Source: Chitinophaga pinensis
GTDB taxonomy: Bacteria; Bacteroidota; Bacteroidia; Chitinophagales; Chitinophagaceae
NCBI RefSeq assembly: GCF_007896845.1
Contig: NZ_VOHS01000043.1
Span: 1 to 38,968 of the forward strand
DNA: 38,968 nucleotides
Direction: 5' to 3'
In this document: one piece after another, positions 15,422 to 26,491 of the stretch
Layout of the letters: each line of letters begins with the position of its first letter
Numbering within the stretch: position 1 is the stretch's first letter
Position numbers and translations under genes: made by a program
The notes under the pieces: generated by a model
Seen by the model: only the letters and a program-made list of their open reading frames with translations
Databases searched by the model: none
Told to the model about the DNA's origin: nothing

Positions 15422-17914
15422 ATGAAACATACTATTCTTTGCCTCGCGGTGTTATGCACCGTTGGGGCAGGGCGGTCTTTTGCCCAGCAACACTATTTTA
15501 TCGATGGTTATCATGGCGGAAAGTATGGACACTATCCGGCCGGATACACCCAATACATTGTTGAACAGTTAGCGGCCCATCCTGACTGGAAGATCAATCT
15601 GGAAATAGAGCCTGAAACATGGGACGTGGCGAAGGTAGAAGAGCCGGCAGCATATGCTGCGCTGAAGCGCCTGTTTGCTGATCAGTCAGATGCGGGCAGG
15701 ATAGAGTACGTTAATCCGGGGTATGGACAGAGCTATTTGTATACCAGCTCCGGTGAGAGTATGATCCGGCAGTTCAGTTATGGGATACAGCATATCAGGC
15801 AGCATTTTCCGGAGGCTGTTTTTAGTACCTATTCCAGTGAAGAGCCTTGTTTTACCAGTGCGTTACCACAGGTGTTGTTATCCTTTGGATTCAGATATGC
15901 ATCGCTTAAAAATCCTAATACCTGCTGGGGCGGTTACACACGTGCCTTTGGCGGCGAGGTGGTGCAGTGGCAGGGACCTGATGGGAGCAAACTACCGGCG
16001 GTGTCGAGGTATAGTACAGAAGCTTTGTTACCTCATTCAACGTGGCAGACGACTGCCTGGAATAATAGCAGTGAGTATATACAGTCTGCACTTGCAGCCG
16101 GTATCCGGCAGCCGGTGGGAATGTGTTTGCAGGATGCCGGCTGGCGTAATGGTCCGTGGTTGAAGCAACACGCAAAATATGAGACCTGGCGTAATTATAT
16201 CGGGCATGTAGCAGATACACAACATGCTGCTTTATGGAAATTTAGTCAGGAAGATGTGCAGGTGAGCCTTGTATGGGGCGCACAGGTATTGCAACGTATT
16301 GCGCAACAGGTCAGACAGGCAGAGAATAAACTGGCTGCTGCGGAAAAGTATGCAGCTATCAGTTCGCTTGTGCAGCATCGTTCATGGCCGCAGACAGCAT
16401 TAGACAGTGCGTGGAAGTCCTTATTACTCTCCCAGCATCATGATTGCTGGATTGTGCCTTATAATGGCCATAAGGGGGATACCTGGATAGACAAGGTGCA
16501 ACATTGGACAGATAATACCTTGCGCGTGAGTGACAGTATCCTCCTGCAAAAGGAATCAACAGGCAGCTCGCTGCGTGTGCTTAACACGACCGCTTCTTCA
16601 AGAGAAGAGTGGGTAGTGGTACCGGGGTATAAAGGTCGTATGCCGGTAGTAACAGGTAATAATGGTAAAGAGGTAAAGGCATATGTGCAGAGGGATCGTT
16701 CGCTGATATTTAAAGCGAGGGTAGCGCCGATGGGATATAATGTCTATCATATCAGCGAAGGCGCAAAGAGGGCAAGTGCTGCGACGCGTAACAGGCAATT
16801 ATCCGATGGACGTTATCAGATAGAAACAGATTTTTACAAGATGACGATTGACCCTGCCAGAGGCGGTGTTATTACGAGTCTGATCGCAAAGCAACTCAAC
16901 AACCGGGAGATGGTGGATCGCAAACATCTGCGTGGGTTTAATGAACTGAGAGGCTATTTCTACCAGCAATCGGCGTGGCGTTCCAGCACAGATACGGCGG
17001 CATTGGTACGTCTGCAGGAAGATAATCCGGCGCGGACGGTGATTGAAATCAAAGGTCTTATTGGCGGACATCCATTTACGCAGCTCATCACTTTGGCCAA
17101 TGCCACACGCAGGATAGATATGCAGCTGAAAATTGACTGGCAGGGAGAGCCGGGTATAGGTGCAGCTCCGGCGGAGCACTATCGGGTGGAGGATTATCAC
17201 AAGGCATTTTATAATGATAGTTTCAAGTTGCAGGTGCTGCTGCCACTACAGCTGGCGCAGCAAAAGCTGAGCAAGGACGCACCTTATGATGTGACAGAGA
17301 GCCGGCTGACAAATACTTTTTTCAGTAGTTGGGATAGTATTAAGAATAATGTATTGTTACACTGGGCAGATGTGACTGATGGTAAATCTGGTCTGGCTTT
17401 GCTGGTAGATCATACCACCAGTTATGTACATGGTGAAAACTATCCACTGGGCTTTACAGTACAATTCACAGGTACTGCATTATGGGGCCGCAATTATACT
17501 GTAACGGCACCGACTGACATCCATTATGCCATTGTACCACATAGTGGTGCATGGGATGCAGGTGGCGTGAGTAATGAAGCCGCCAGCTGGTGTGAGCCGC
17601 TGACACTATTGCCAGCAGACAATGACAAGGCGTTTTCCCTGCTTGCTGTCGCAGACCAGCGTTGGCAGATACCAGCGTTGCTGATGGATGGAAATGACCT
17701 GCTTATAAGGGTCTACAATGCCGCTGGTGATAACAGAGAACAAGCGCTGACTATCTCCGGTACCGCCTCAAAGGCTATGCTGGAACAACTGAACGGGCAG
17801 TCGCTGGATATGCTTCCGATGCAACAGCAGTCAGGTAAGACAATCATCCGTTTAGCGATACCTCGTTTTGGTATCCGTACGATCCGTTTAAAAGATATAA
17901 ATATTCAACATTAA
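15422..17914 (+). CDS. GH38-like alpha-mannosidase with altered active-site motifs
   Basis: An 830-residue secreted protein with signal peptide (MKHTILCLAVLCTVGAGRSFAQ). The order of parts fits GH38: an N-terminal catalytic barrel (about 24-285), a three-helix middle domain (about 300-370) and C-terminal beta domains. The helix-borne zinc ligand motif of GH38 is visible as SQHHD (His339-His340-Asp341). The other key motifs differ. The usual H-x-D near the N terminus reads H-G-G (His31, Gly33), and the place of the nucleophile Asp reads SSEEPCFTSALPQ (Glu140/Glu141). It may be a divergent subfamily with other zinc ligands, or a different specificity. It sits in the operon behind susD1 (8-bp gap) and before the SGNH gene (10-bp gap), which supports action on mannose-containing glycans. 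Confidence 0.75.
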   Translation: MKHTILCLAVLCTVGAGRSFAQQHYFIDGYHGGKYGHYPAGYTQYIVEQLAAHPDWKINLEIEPETWDVAKVEEPAAYAALKRLFADQSDAGRIEYVNPGYGQSYLYTSSGESMIRQFSYGIQHIRQHFPEAVFSTYSSEEPCFTSALPQVLLSFGFRYASLKNPNTCWGGYTRAFGGEVVQWQGPDGSKLPAVSRYSTEALLPHSTWQTTAWNNSSEYIQSALAAGIRQPVGMCLQDAGWRNGPWLKQHAKYETWRNYIGHVADTQHAALWKFSQEDVQVSLVWGAQVLQRIAQQVRQAENKLAAAEKYAAISSLVQHRSWPQTALDSAWKSLLLSQHHDCWIVPYNGHKGDTWIDKVQHWTDNTLRVSDSILLQKESTGSSLRVLNTTASSREEWVVVPGYKGRMPVVTGNNGKEVKAYVQRDRSLIFKARVAPMGYNVYHISEGAKRASAATRNRQLSDGRYQIETDFYKMTIDPARGGVITSLIAKQLNNREMVDRKHLRGFNELRGYFYQQSAWRSSTDTAALVRLQEDNPARTVIEIKGLIGGHPFTQLITLANATRRIDMQLKIDWQGEPGIGAAPAEHYRVEDYHKAFYNDSFKLQVLLPLQLAQQKLSKDAPYDVTESRLTNTFFSSWDSIKNNVLLHWADVTDGKSGLALLVDHTTSYVHGENYPLGFTVQFTGTALWGRNYTVTAPTDIHYAIVPHSGAWDAGGVSNEAASWCEPLTLLPADNDKAFSLLAVADQRWQIPALLMDGNDLLIRVYNAAGDNREQALTISGTASKAMLEQLNGQSLDMLPMQQQSGKTIIRLAIPRFGIRTIRLKDINIQH

Positions 17915-17924
17915 TCCGCTCCAT

Positions 17925-19295
17925 ATGAAGAAAGTACTCTATTCCGTTTCACTTTGTCTGGCATCATTATCTGTTGCTGCGCAGGTGAAACCCTTCCAAC
18001 AGCATGACCGCGTGATCTTTGTAGGAAACAGTATCACAGAAGCCGGCGCTTATGTATCTTATGTTTATCTCTACTACATGACGCATTTTCCTGACAGAAA
18101 GCTGGTCATCATGAATGGCGGTATTGGTGGTGATAAAGCATCTGATATGTACAGGCGGCTGGACTATGATATTCTCGCCAAGAAGCCGAACACGCTGGTG
18201 TTGACATTTGGTATGAACGATACCGGTTACTTTGAGTTTAACAGTGATGATGCAGATAAGACTGCACGTGAACGTATTGATGCATCCCGCCGGAGTTATG
18301 AGCAGATAGAAGCGCGGTTGCTGCAGCTGCCTGATCTGCAGAAGATCCTGATGTCTTCTCCGCCTTATGATGAAACGGCGAAGATCAAGGGGAATTATTT
18401 TAAAGGCAAGTCTAAGGCGATGCAGGAAGTGGTGGCTTTTCAGGAAGCTGCCGCACAAAAGAATAAATGGCCATTTGTGGATCTTTTCCGTCCGATGACG
18501 GCCTTAAATGCGCGTCTTCAGGAGAAAGATTCTACATTTACGATGATCGGTCCCGACAGGATCCATCCGGGTAATGCAGGGCACCTTGTTATGGCCTCCC
18601 TGTTCCTGAAAAGTCAGGGTCTGAGTGGGAAGCCGGTAGCAGATGTACGTATTGACGGAGGTAAACTGAAGCAGGCGCAAAACTGTAAGGTAAGCGGTCT
18701 GAATGCAACTAGAGAGAAAATCAGTTTCGATTATCTGGCGGCATCCTTACCGTTTCCGATCGACACGGTATCACGTATATGGGGCAATGATCAGAAGCAA
18801 TCTGACGCTTTGAACTGGATTCCTTTTATGGAGGACTTTAACCGTGAGATGTTATCTGTTGCAGGATTACCCGCCGGAGAATACAAGTTGCTGATAGATG
18901 GTCAGCCGATCGGAAAATGGTCTGCGGCTGCATTTGCCAAAGGTATCAATCTGGCTACGCAGCAGGAGACGCCACAGTACAAACAGGCACTTTCTGTAAT
19001 GCAGCTGAATATGCGTCGTATGGAGACAGAATCACGTCTGCGTCGTTACTACTGGATACAGGGTAATTTCTTTGACAAGAAGAATATGCGGATGCAGGAT
19101 GATGCTGCGGCACTGGACAGTGTACGCAAACAGGCACAAAAGGATGGCATGTTACGTTACCACGAAGAAAATTATGAAACGGCGATGTACAAGGAATTGC
19201 GTACACACTGGCAGGAAGAGATCGATCTGATCATTAACCTGGTATATCGTTTGAACAAACCTGTCAGCCATAAAATTGAGATCGTTAAAATTTAA
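17925..19295 (+). CDS. SGNH/GDSL-family hydrolase (probable carbohydrate esterase)
   Basis: A 456-residue secreted protein with signal peptide MKKVLYSVSLCLASLSVAAQ. The SGNH domain covers about residues 25-232. Block I reads GNSIT (residues 34-38, nucleophile Ser36; the usual Asp before Ser is Asn). Block II is GGIGGD (65-70), block III is GMND (96-99, Asn98 of the oxyanion hole), and block V is DRIHP (Asp211, His214). The C-terminal 220 residues are helical and of unknown role. Enzymes of this kind remove acetyl or other acyl groups from sugars. Located between the GH38-like and second GH92 genes in the same operon, it most likely deacylates the glycan for the mannosidases; the actual ester is unknown. 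Confidence 0.88.
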   Translation: MKKVLYSVSLCLASLSVAAQVKPFQQHDRVIFVGNSITEAGAYVSYVYLYYMTHFPDRKLVIMNGGIGGDKASDMYRRLDYDILAKKPNTLVLTFGMNDTGYFEFNSDDADKTARERIDASRRSYEQIEARLLQLPDLQKILMSSPPYDETAKIKGNYFKGKSKAMQEVVAFQEAAAQKNKWPFVDLFRPMTALNARLQEKDSTFTMIGPDRIHPGNAGHLVMASLFLKSQGLSGKPVADVRIDGGKLKQAQNCKVSGLNATREKISFDYLAASLPFPIDTVSRIWGNDQKQSDALNWIPFMEDFNREMLSVAGLPAGEYKLLIDGQPIGKWSAAAFAKGINLATQQETPQYKQALSVMQLNMRRMETESRLRRYYWIQGNFFDKKNMRMQDDAAALDSVRKQAQKDGMLRYHEENYETAMYKELRTHWQEEIDLIINLVYRLNKPVSHKIEIVKI

Positions 19296-19299
19296 TATA

Positions 19300-21609
19300 G
19301 TGAAGAAGCATCGTAAGCTATTAACAGGCGCCATCATCATGGCGCCTTTCATCAGTCTGGCACAACAACCTGCTGACTATGTCAATCCGTTTATTGGCGC
19401 AAGCACCAGCACGGGGGCAGCAGGTATTTATCACGGACTTGGTAAAACCTTTCCGGGCGCCGCGACACCTTTTGGTATGGTACAGCTGAGTCCCAATACG
19501 ATCACCGGTGGAGATAACGGCTCAGGGTACAGCTATGAGCATACAACTATCGAGGGCTTTGCTTTTACACAGATGAGTGGCATCGGCTGGTATGGCGATC
19601 TGGGGAATTTTCTGGTAATGCCTTCAACGGGGCCATTGCAGACAGTTGCCGGTAAACCGGAACATCCGGAAGAAGGCTATCGCTCTGCTTATTCGAAAGA
19701 AGAAGAAAAAGCCAGCGCCGGTTATTATGCCGTAAAACTCACAGAACATAATATCAAAGCGGAAATGACAGCAGCGCCACACAGTGGCATCCTGCGCTTT
19801 ACTTTTCCGGCTAATCAGCAATCGCGTATACAGATCGATCTGGCCCGCAGGGTCGGTGGTACGTCTGTCTGGCAGGAAGTAAAAGTGATTGACGACCATA
19901 CTATTGCAGGTTATATGCGCTGTACACCAGATGGTGGTGGTTGGGGTAATGGTGACGGAAAGGCGAATTACACCGTATACTTCTATGCACAGTTTAGTAA
20001 ACCGTTGACGAAGTCTGGTGTATGGAGTGCGGATATTCCGGATGACTGGACGCGCAAACGGGAGGATATTGAGAGTGACCGTTATCAGCAACAGATCGCG
20101 AAGGCGGCTATATTGCCGGGTGTAAAAGGAAAAGCAGGTAAGCACCTCGGTTTTTATACGGAATTTGCCACTACTGCCAATGAAAAAGTACTCATGAAAG
20201 CGGTATCTCTTTGTTAGTATTGATGGTGCGAAAGCGAACCTGCAGACTGAAATAAAAGGCTGGGACTTTGATGGCGTACAGCAACACACAAAAGGATTAT
20301 GGAATCAGGCGTTGGGTAAAATAGCCATCAAAGGTGGTACTGAAGAAGAAAGGAAAGTATTCTACAGCGCTTTGTATCATACGATGATTGATCCGCGTCA
20401 GTGTGCAGATGTTGACGGTAAATACATGGGTGGCGATGGGAAAGTACATACCGATAAAAACTTCCGCAGACGTACTATTTTCAGTGGCTGGGATGTGTTC
20501 CGCAGTCAGATGCCTTTGCAGACAATCATCAATCCTGCTATTGTGAATGATGAGATCAATTCACTGGTGACACTCGCATCCGAAAGTGGCAACGGGTATC
20601 TTGAACGCTGGGAGATATTGAATGCCTACAGCGGTTGTATGATCGGTAATCCTGCTGTATCTGTCATCACCGATGCCTATGCAAAAGGTATCCGCAACTT
20701 CGATGTACAGAAAGCGTATGGCTTTGCAAAGAATACAATTGAGAAATTTGGTAATGGTAGTAAGGGTTATTCTACCGGCGGACTAAGCGTATCATTGACG
20801 CTGGAGTATGCCTATACCGAATGGTGTCTGGGCCGTCTGGCCGGTTTGCTGCATAAAAAGGAAGATGCGCAGACATATACGGCCCGTGGTGCAAACTACC
20901 GTAATGTGTTTGATAGTTCCAAAGCCTGGTTCCGTCCACGTAATGACGATGGCAGCTGGCAGGAATGGCCGGAAGAGGGCCGTATGCGTCAGGGATATGG
21001 TACTATTGAAAGCAGCCCTTATCAGCAGGGATGGTTTGTTCCACAGGATGTACCCGGTATGATCGCCTTGATGGGCGGAAGGGAAAAGGTACTTGCTGAC
21101 CTGAATACTTTCTTTGATAAGGCGCCTGCAAACATGATGTGGAATGATTATTACAATCATGCGAATGAGCCGGTACATCATGTGCCTTTCCTGTTCAATT
21201 ACCTTGGTACACCATGGTTGACGCAGCAATGGACACGTGATATTTGTGCACGTGCTTATCATAATTCAGTGGAAGGATTGGTCGGTAATGAAGACGTCGG
21301 ACAAATGTCTGCGTGGTACGTACTCGCAGCAAGTGGTTTGCATCCGTATGCCCGGGAAGCACCCGATATGAGATCACCAGTCCGGTATTTGATGCTATTA
21401 CTTTACAGCTTGATCCTACATATACCAAAGGAAAGCAGTTTAACATTATTGCACGTAATAACAGTGCGAAAAACCGCTATATTCAAAAGGCATGGTTAAA
21501 TGGCAAGCCTTATCAGCATGCGCATATCGATCATGCGGACATCGCCGGCGGAGGTACTCTGCTGCTGGAGATGGGTGCGGAACCTAATAAACAATGGGGT
21601 ATTGAATAA
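19300..21609 (+). CDS. GH92 glycoside hydrolase (alpha-mannosidase family), copy 2, broken by frameshifts
   Basis: About 770 residues after correction. A GTG at 19300, 4 bp after the SGNH stop, gives the signal peptide MKKHRKLLTGAIIMAPFISLAQ; a TTG in the SGNH end at 19276 is less likely. Family marks: YVNPFIGASTSTG, FPGAATPFGMVQLSPNT, GWDVFRSQMPL, TGGLSVSLTLEYAY, TIESSPYQQGWFVPQD (catalytic acid region) and GNEDVGQMSAWYV (base region). The frame breaks at about 20208-20216, where two missing bases (a G and a T) restore MKAGISFVSIDGAKAN, and at 21346, where one missing G restores HPVCPGSTRYEI. The parts on both sides are intact and in order, so I read these as sequence errors. It differs clearly from GH92-1, which suggests a different linkage. 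Confidence 0.88.
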
Positions 21610-21623
21610 ATCCAGTTAATCGG

Positions 21624-21700
21624 ATGGCGGTACCGGTGTTGTAACGTGTCATTACAACAAGGGAGAGCAGCAAGCTGCTTTTAAGCACCGGTACTGCCAT
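21624..21700 (+). promoter_or_regulatory. Long imperfect inverted repeat enclosing two hairpins (three-way-junction-like)
   Basis: Bases 21624-21638 pair with 21686-21700 over 15 bp (14 Watson-Crick pairs and one G-T). Inside are hairpin TTGTAA/TTACAA (21639-21644 with 21652-21657) and hairpin AGCAG/CTGCT (21666-21670 with 21675-21679), the latter followed by TTTT. The element overlaps promoter copy E. It lies between the GH92-2 stop and susC2 and could end the upstream operon. Confidence 0.6.
21625..21652 (+). promoter_or_regulatory. Candidate ECF-sigma promoter, copy E (susC2-susD2)
   Basis: TGGCGGTA at 21625-21632 and CGTGTCAT at 21645-21652, same 19-bp step. It is the most divergent copy (C in place of the first G of the -10 half). 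It lies inside a structured region upstream of susC2. Confidence 0.55.
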
Positions 21701-21788
21701 GTCGTTACGCAACGAACATGCATGTCAGCGTTATGAAGAAGTCCACGTTAACCGCTTCTCCCGTTTTTGTTAATTCAAACGGTCATGT

Positions 21789-24700
21789 ATGTATTCCACA
21801 GTTTCCTCCTATGCGCCCGTTAAGCGTTGTCAGCAGCGTAGGGCATTTGCCGGCTTTTCTTTTGTTCCGCTGTTCCATGTATGTTTCTTTTTAATCCTGC
21901 TGATGACCGGTGCATCCGCATCGGCCACCAACATGTATGCAGACACCCTTATTACTGGTCGGGTAACAGGTGAGGATAATGAACCTTTGCCCGGTGCGAA
22001 TGTGACATTACGCAGTGCACCCGCTAAAGGTGTCACGACACGCCCCGACGGATCTTACAGTATCATGGCTTCTCCACGAGATGTACTGGTTGTTACTTTT
22101 GTAGGATATGCCCGTCAGGAGATAGGTATCAATGGCAGACAACGTGTGGATATTATTTTACAGGCACAGGCCACCAGTCTTGAAAAAGTAGTTGTGGTCG
22201 GCTATGGTACGCAGAAAAGAGGCGAGGTAACAGGTGCTATTTCCTCCGTTGATGCAGGTGATATCAAAGACCTGCCGGCTGCAAGTCTGCAACAATCTTT
22301 ACAGGGTAAATCCGCCGGTGTGCAGATCACCCAGAATTCCGGTTCACCGGGTAAGAATGCGCAGTCCGTGTCAGAGGGCTGACCTCCATCAATAACTCGG
22401 ATGTCTTGTACGTTGTAGACGGCGTACCGCTGACAGCCAATGGGATTAATGCGATTGATCCTGCAAATATTGCTTCCATCCAGATACTGAAAGATGCCTC
22501 TTCTCAGGCTATTATGGCTCAAGAGGCGCTAATGGTGTAGTGCTGATCGAGACAAAGAAAGGAAGTAAAAACACGTCTCATATTTACTTCAATGCCTATG
22601 GTGGTGTACAGCAACTGAGGAAGAAACTCAAGATGCTGGATACCCCGGATTTTATCGCCCTGAATACCGAAGCATATAAGAATGCGGGACAGGCTTCTCC
22701 ATGGGCAGCTCCTCACAGTATCCACTGCATACTGACTGGCAGGATGCGATGTTCCGTACAGGACCTATACAGAGTTATGATCTTGCTTTTGCCGGGGGGA
22801 GTGAAAGCTTACCTATCGCCTAAGTGGGAATTACTTTAATCAGGATGGTATAATTATCGGCTCTTCTTTCAAACGTGCTTCTTTATCACTGAATTCATCA
22901 TTTAAAGCAAATGATAAAGTGGAGGTAGGAGAGAATATCTCTATCGCGAAGAGCACGCAATATCTCGTGGGAGAAGGCGCCACCAGCAGAGTGGATCTCT
23001 TGTCTGCCCTGAGTATGGATCCTACTGTACCCTTACTGGATTCCGCCGGGAATTACGTTCCGGCGAGATATTCCGATATTCAAAACCCGATTGCCAGCAT
23101 CAATAATATTTCAAAGAATCATCCATACAATAACTGGTCTGTCGTAGGCGCCACTTATCTGCAGATTAAACCGGTAAAAGGATTGATATTGAAATCCAAC
23201 CTGAGCATTGACCTGAACTTTTAGACGATAAAGCTTTTGCGCCTTCCTACTATGTTTCTGCTGCGCAGAATAATCCGATACCCAATCTTTCTCAGACAAA
23301 AGCTGTAGGCTATAGCTGGACCTGGGATAACACCGCCACTTATGAACAAAAGATCGGAGATGATCATGAGATAAAGTTGCTGGGAGGTGTTGCTCAACAG
23401 CGTTTCAGTTATGACTTTATAAGGGGTAGTAATCAGGGGCAACCCGGTAATGATCCTTATCTGCAATACCTCGATGCCGGTACGGCTAATCCCGCTGTAG
23501 GCGGTAGTATGGTACGATGGAGCTTACTTTCCTATATAGGACGTGTCAACTACAATTTCCGGGAAAAGTACTTCCTGACTGCTACCCTCCGGAGAGACGG
23601 ATCTTCTAAGTTTGGCGCTAATAACAAGTACGGTAATTTCCCTTCTGCTTCTGTAGGCTGGTCGCTGACAAAAGAAGGCTGGTTTGATAATATAAAAGCC
23701 CTCCATTCGCTGATGTTAAGAGCCAGCTGGGAGTGGTGGGTAATCAGTCAAGTGCCGGTTATTACGACTTTTCTTCCACTATCAACAACTATTATTATGC
23801 TTATGGTAATCCGGCTAATGCAGCATTAACTGCTGAACCCAATGGATTGGGCAATCCTGATCTGAAATGGGAACAGGTACGCCAATGGGATATGGTGTTG
23901 ATTTCAGATTGTGGGAAGGGCTGACGGGTACCGTTGATTACTATAATAAAAAGACAAAGGACATGCTGCTGAGGATCCCTATTTTATTTGAAAGCGGATT
24001 CTCTACAGGGCCATTGACGAATGTGGCTTCGATGTTTAACGCAGGGTTTGAGTTTCAACTGGATTATAATCATTCTTTCAGTAATGGTGTCAGTCTGAAT
24101 GCCGGTGTAAATCTCTCCACGCTGAAGAATAAAGTATTGAGCTTACAGAATGAAGGTGCACAGATCTTCAGCAGTCCGAATATGACGCGTGCAGGACAGA
24201 GGGTTGCTGAATTCTACGGCTATGTATCTGACGGTATTTTCCAGAACCAGCAGGAGATTGCCAATCATGCAACGCAACCTAATGCAGCGCCCGGAGATAT
24301 CCGTTTTAAAGACCTGAATAATGACAAAGTGATCAATGATCTTGATCAGACATTCCTCGGATCACCTATTCCGAAAGTTCAATATGGTTTTAATCTGGGT
24401 ACCGGATATAAAGGGTTTGACCTGAACCTGTCCTTTTTCGGAGTAGCCGGCAATAAGATCTATCAGTCCTATAAATACAACACGAACGGCTTCTTTATTT
24501 CCAATTATAACATGGAGCAGGAAACACTCGGAAGATGGCATGGTGAGGGTACGAGTAATACAATTCCACGTCTGAATGCGAATGATCCCAATTATAATGC
24601 CCGCGCATCCAGTTATTACCTCACGAGTGGATCTTATCTGCGACTCCGGAATGTGACGTTGGGATATAATTTCCCGAACAGGCTGATGGAAAGATGGAAG

Positions 24701-24883
24701 ATGAGCGGACTGCGTGTTTTCATCTCCGGACAAAACCTGCTGACGTTTACAAAGTATGACGGTTATGATCCTGAAATAGGGATCACTTTCGGTGGTAATG
24801 CCGGCACATTGAACCTCGGACAGGATCAGGTGAATTATCCGCAGCCGAGGATCATTACTGCTGGTCTGAACCTTACGTTATAG
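21789..24883 (+). CDS. SusC/RagA-type outer-membrane transporter 2, broken by seven single-base deletions
   Basis: About 1033 residues after correction, a complete SusC without STN domain. Parts in order: signal peptide (FFLILLMTGASASA), carboxypeptidase-D-like domain (GRVTGEDNEPLPGANVTLRSA), TonB box VVVVGYGTQKRGEVTGAIS, plug, barrel ending AGLNLTL. The frame changes seven times, each repaired by one missing base in a run of the same base: 22364 (G), 22513 (T), about 22721 (C), 22813 (A), 23223 (T), 23731 (G) and 23894 (G). Every repair restores a family-typical sequence, for example GSRGANGVVLIETKKG and RASWGVVGNQSS. An ATG at 21733 opens MKKSTLTASPVFVNSN and could be the real start if another base is missing near 21816. 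Partner is SusD2. Confidence 0.88.
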
Positions 24884-24981
24884 TCTTTACGCTTCTTTGA
24901 TGTTAAGTCTTTAGAAGAAAGATGAACGGAGTGTAAGTATAGTCGGGTAATATATTATAGCATCCATTAACAAACAGTTGT

Positions 24982-26441
24982 ATGAAATATATCAGTTTTC
25001 TTTTTATCATCACGGCTACCCTCAGTGCGTGTTCGAAGTTCCTCGAAGAAGATCCTACGGCACATTTGTCTACTACTACTTACTATAAAACTGCTGCAGA
25101 TGCGGAAGCGGCCATTAATGCTGTTTATGCTGCGGCAAGACCACAAAATTTCTTTGCATTGGAGACCCGTATAGCGGTGGGTGATATTATGTCCGACGAT
25201 GCAGAAAAAGGAGGTGGCGGCGCTTCCGATGTAGCGGAGATGCAACAATTGAAATTGTTTGTCGCCAAACCGGATAATGGTTATGTGGAAGGCGCGTGGC
25301 AGGCTAATTTTCATGGTATCTATCTGGCCAATCTTGTACTGGACAGGGTACCACCTATTGCGATGAATGAGACGGATAAGCAAAAGATCCTTGGGCAGGC
25401 CCGTTTTTCCGTGCTTACTTTTATCTGCAGCTGATGGAGCTGTTCGGCAATGTACCCCTGATCACGAAACCATTACAGACAGGCGATTATAATCAGCCAC
25501 AGGCGACTCCCGCGCAGGTATGGGCACAGATTGAGCTGGATGCGGATAGTGCGGTTGCCGTACTTCCTCAGCAAAGCGAACTGACAGCTGATAAAAACGG
25601 AAAAGCAACTGTTGGTGCAGCGAAAGCATTATTGCTGTATGCTTATATCTGGCAGCAGAAATGGGCAGACGCACAGAGGCTGGGAGATGAGATCATTCAT
25701 TCAGGTCAGTATACACTGGCACCGGATTATACAAAGATCTTTACCACGGCCGGGGAGTTTAATACGGGTTCAATATTCGAGATCAATATGGCTAATGTGC
25801 CCGGGAAGAACGTGGGGAGCAATATCAATCTCTGGCAGAATCCCCGGAATACCTGGGGCTACGGATTTGTTTGTCCGACGCAAAACCTCGTGAACAGCTT
25901 CGAAGCAGGTGATCCGAGGCTAAAAGCGACCGTTATTGCCAACGGCGACGTCTTATCGGATGGTACGGTCGCTAATACCACCTCCAGTCAGACGGGGTAT
26001 TATAACAGGAAGTATTGGCTACCTCAGCAGGAAGTGCCTTATAATAATGGCGGCGGAGCAGGGGATGGCCCGACCAATGAGCGTATATACCGGCTGGCAG
26101 TGGTCATGTTATGGACAGCTGAAGCGGCGGTGCATAATAGTGATATCGGGCATGCAACGGATCTTGTTAATCAGGTGAGAGAACGGGCCCGTAAAAGCGG
26201 CGGAAATACCGATATGAGTATTCTGCCTCCCTACAGTACCGTGACGCTGGAGCATATTTACCATGAGCAGAGGGTAGAAACGGCCCTCGGGGATCATCTC
26301 CGTTTTTTTGAACTGGTCAGGACCGGTAAAGCGGCTGGCACCCTGCCCGGCTATAAAGAAGGCGTACACAATCACCTCCCTATACCTTTGAGAGAGATTC
26401 AGTTAAGCAACGGGTTATTACGGCAGAACCCGGGTTATTAA
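24982..26441 (+). CDS. SusD/RagB-family lipoprotein 2, one frameshift
   Basis: About 486 residues after correction. Lipobox Cys17 in ATLSAC, then KFLEEDPTAHLSTTTYYKTAADAEAAINAVY, the standard SusD opening. One missing T in a run at about 25406-25410 restores GQARFFRAYFYLQLMELFGNVPL, the central SusD motif; without it the frame stops at 25434. The C-terminal motif is present (HLRFFELVRTGKA; HNHLPIPLREIQLSN). It follows susC2 by 98 bp with no promoter motif between, so the two are probably one transcript. A terminator-like hairpin directly follows the stop. Confidence 0.9.
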
Positions 26442-26472
26442 GACCCTGTACAGGCACAGGGAGGTCATTTTT
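26442..26472 (+). terminator. Rho-independent-like terminator after susD2
   Basis: GACCCTGT (26442-26449) pairs with ACAGGG...GTC (26456-26466), with a 2-nt bulge, and is followed by ATTTTT. It separates the susC2-susD2 unit from promoter copy D. Confidence 0.6.
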
Positions 26473-26491
26473 GATAAAATCAGTTTCCGGA

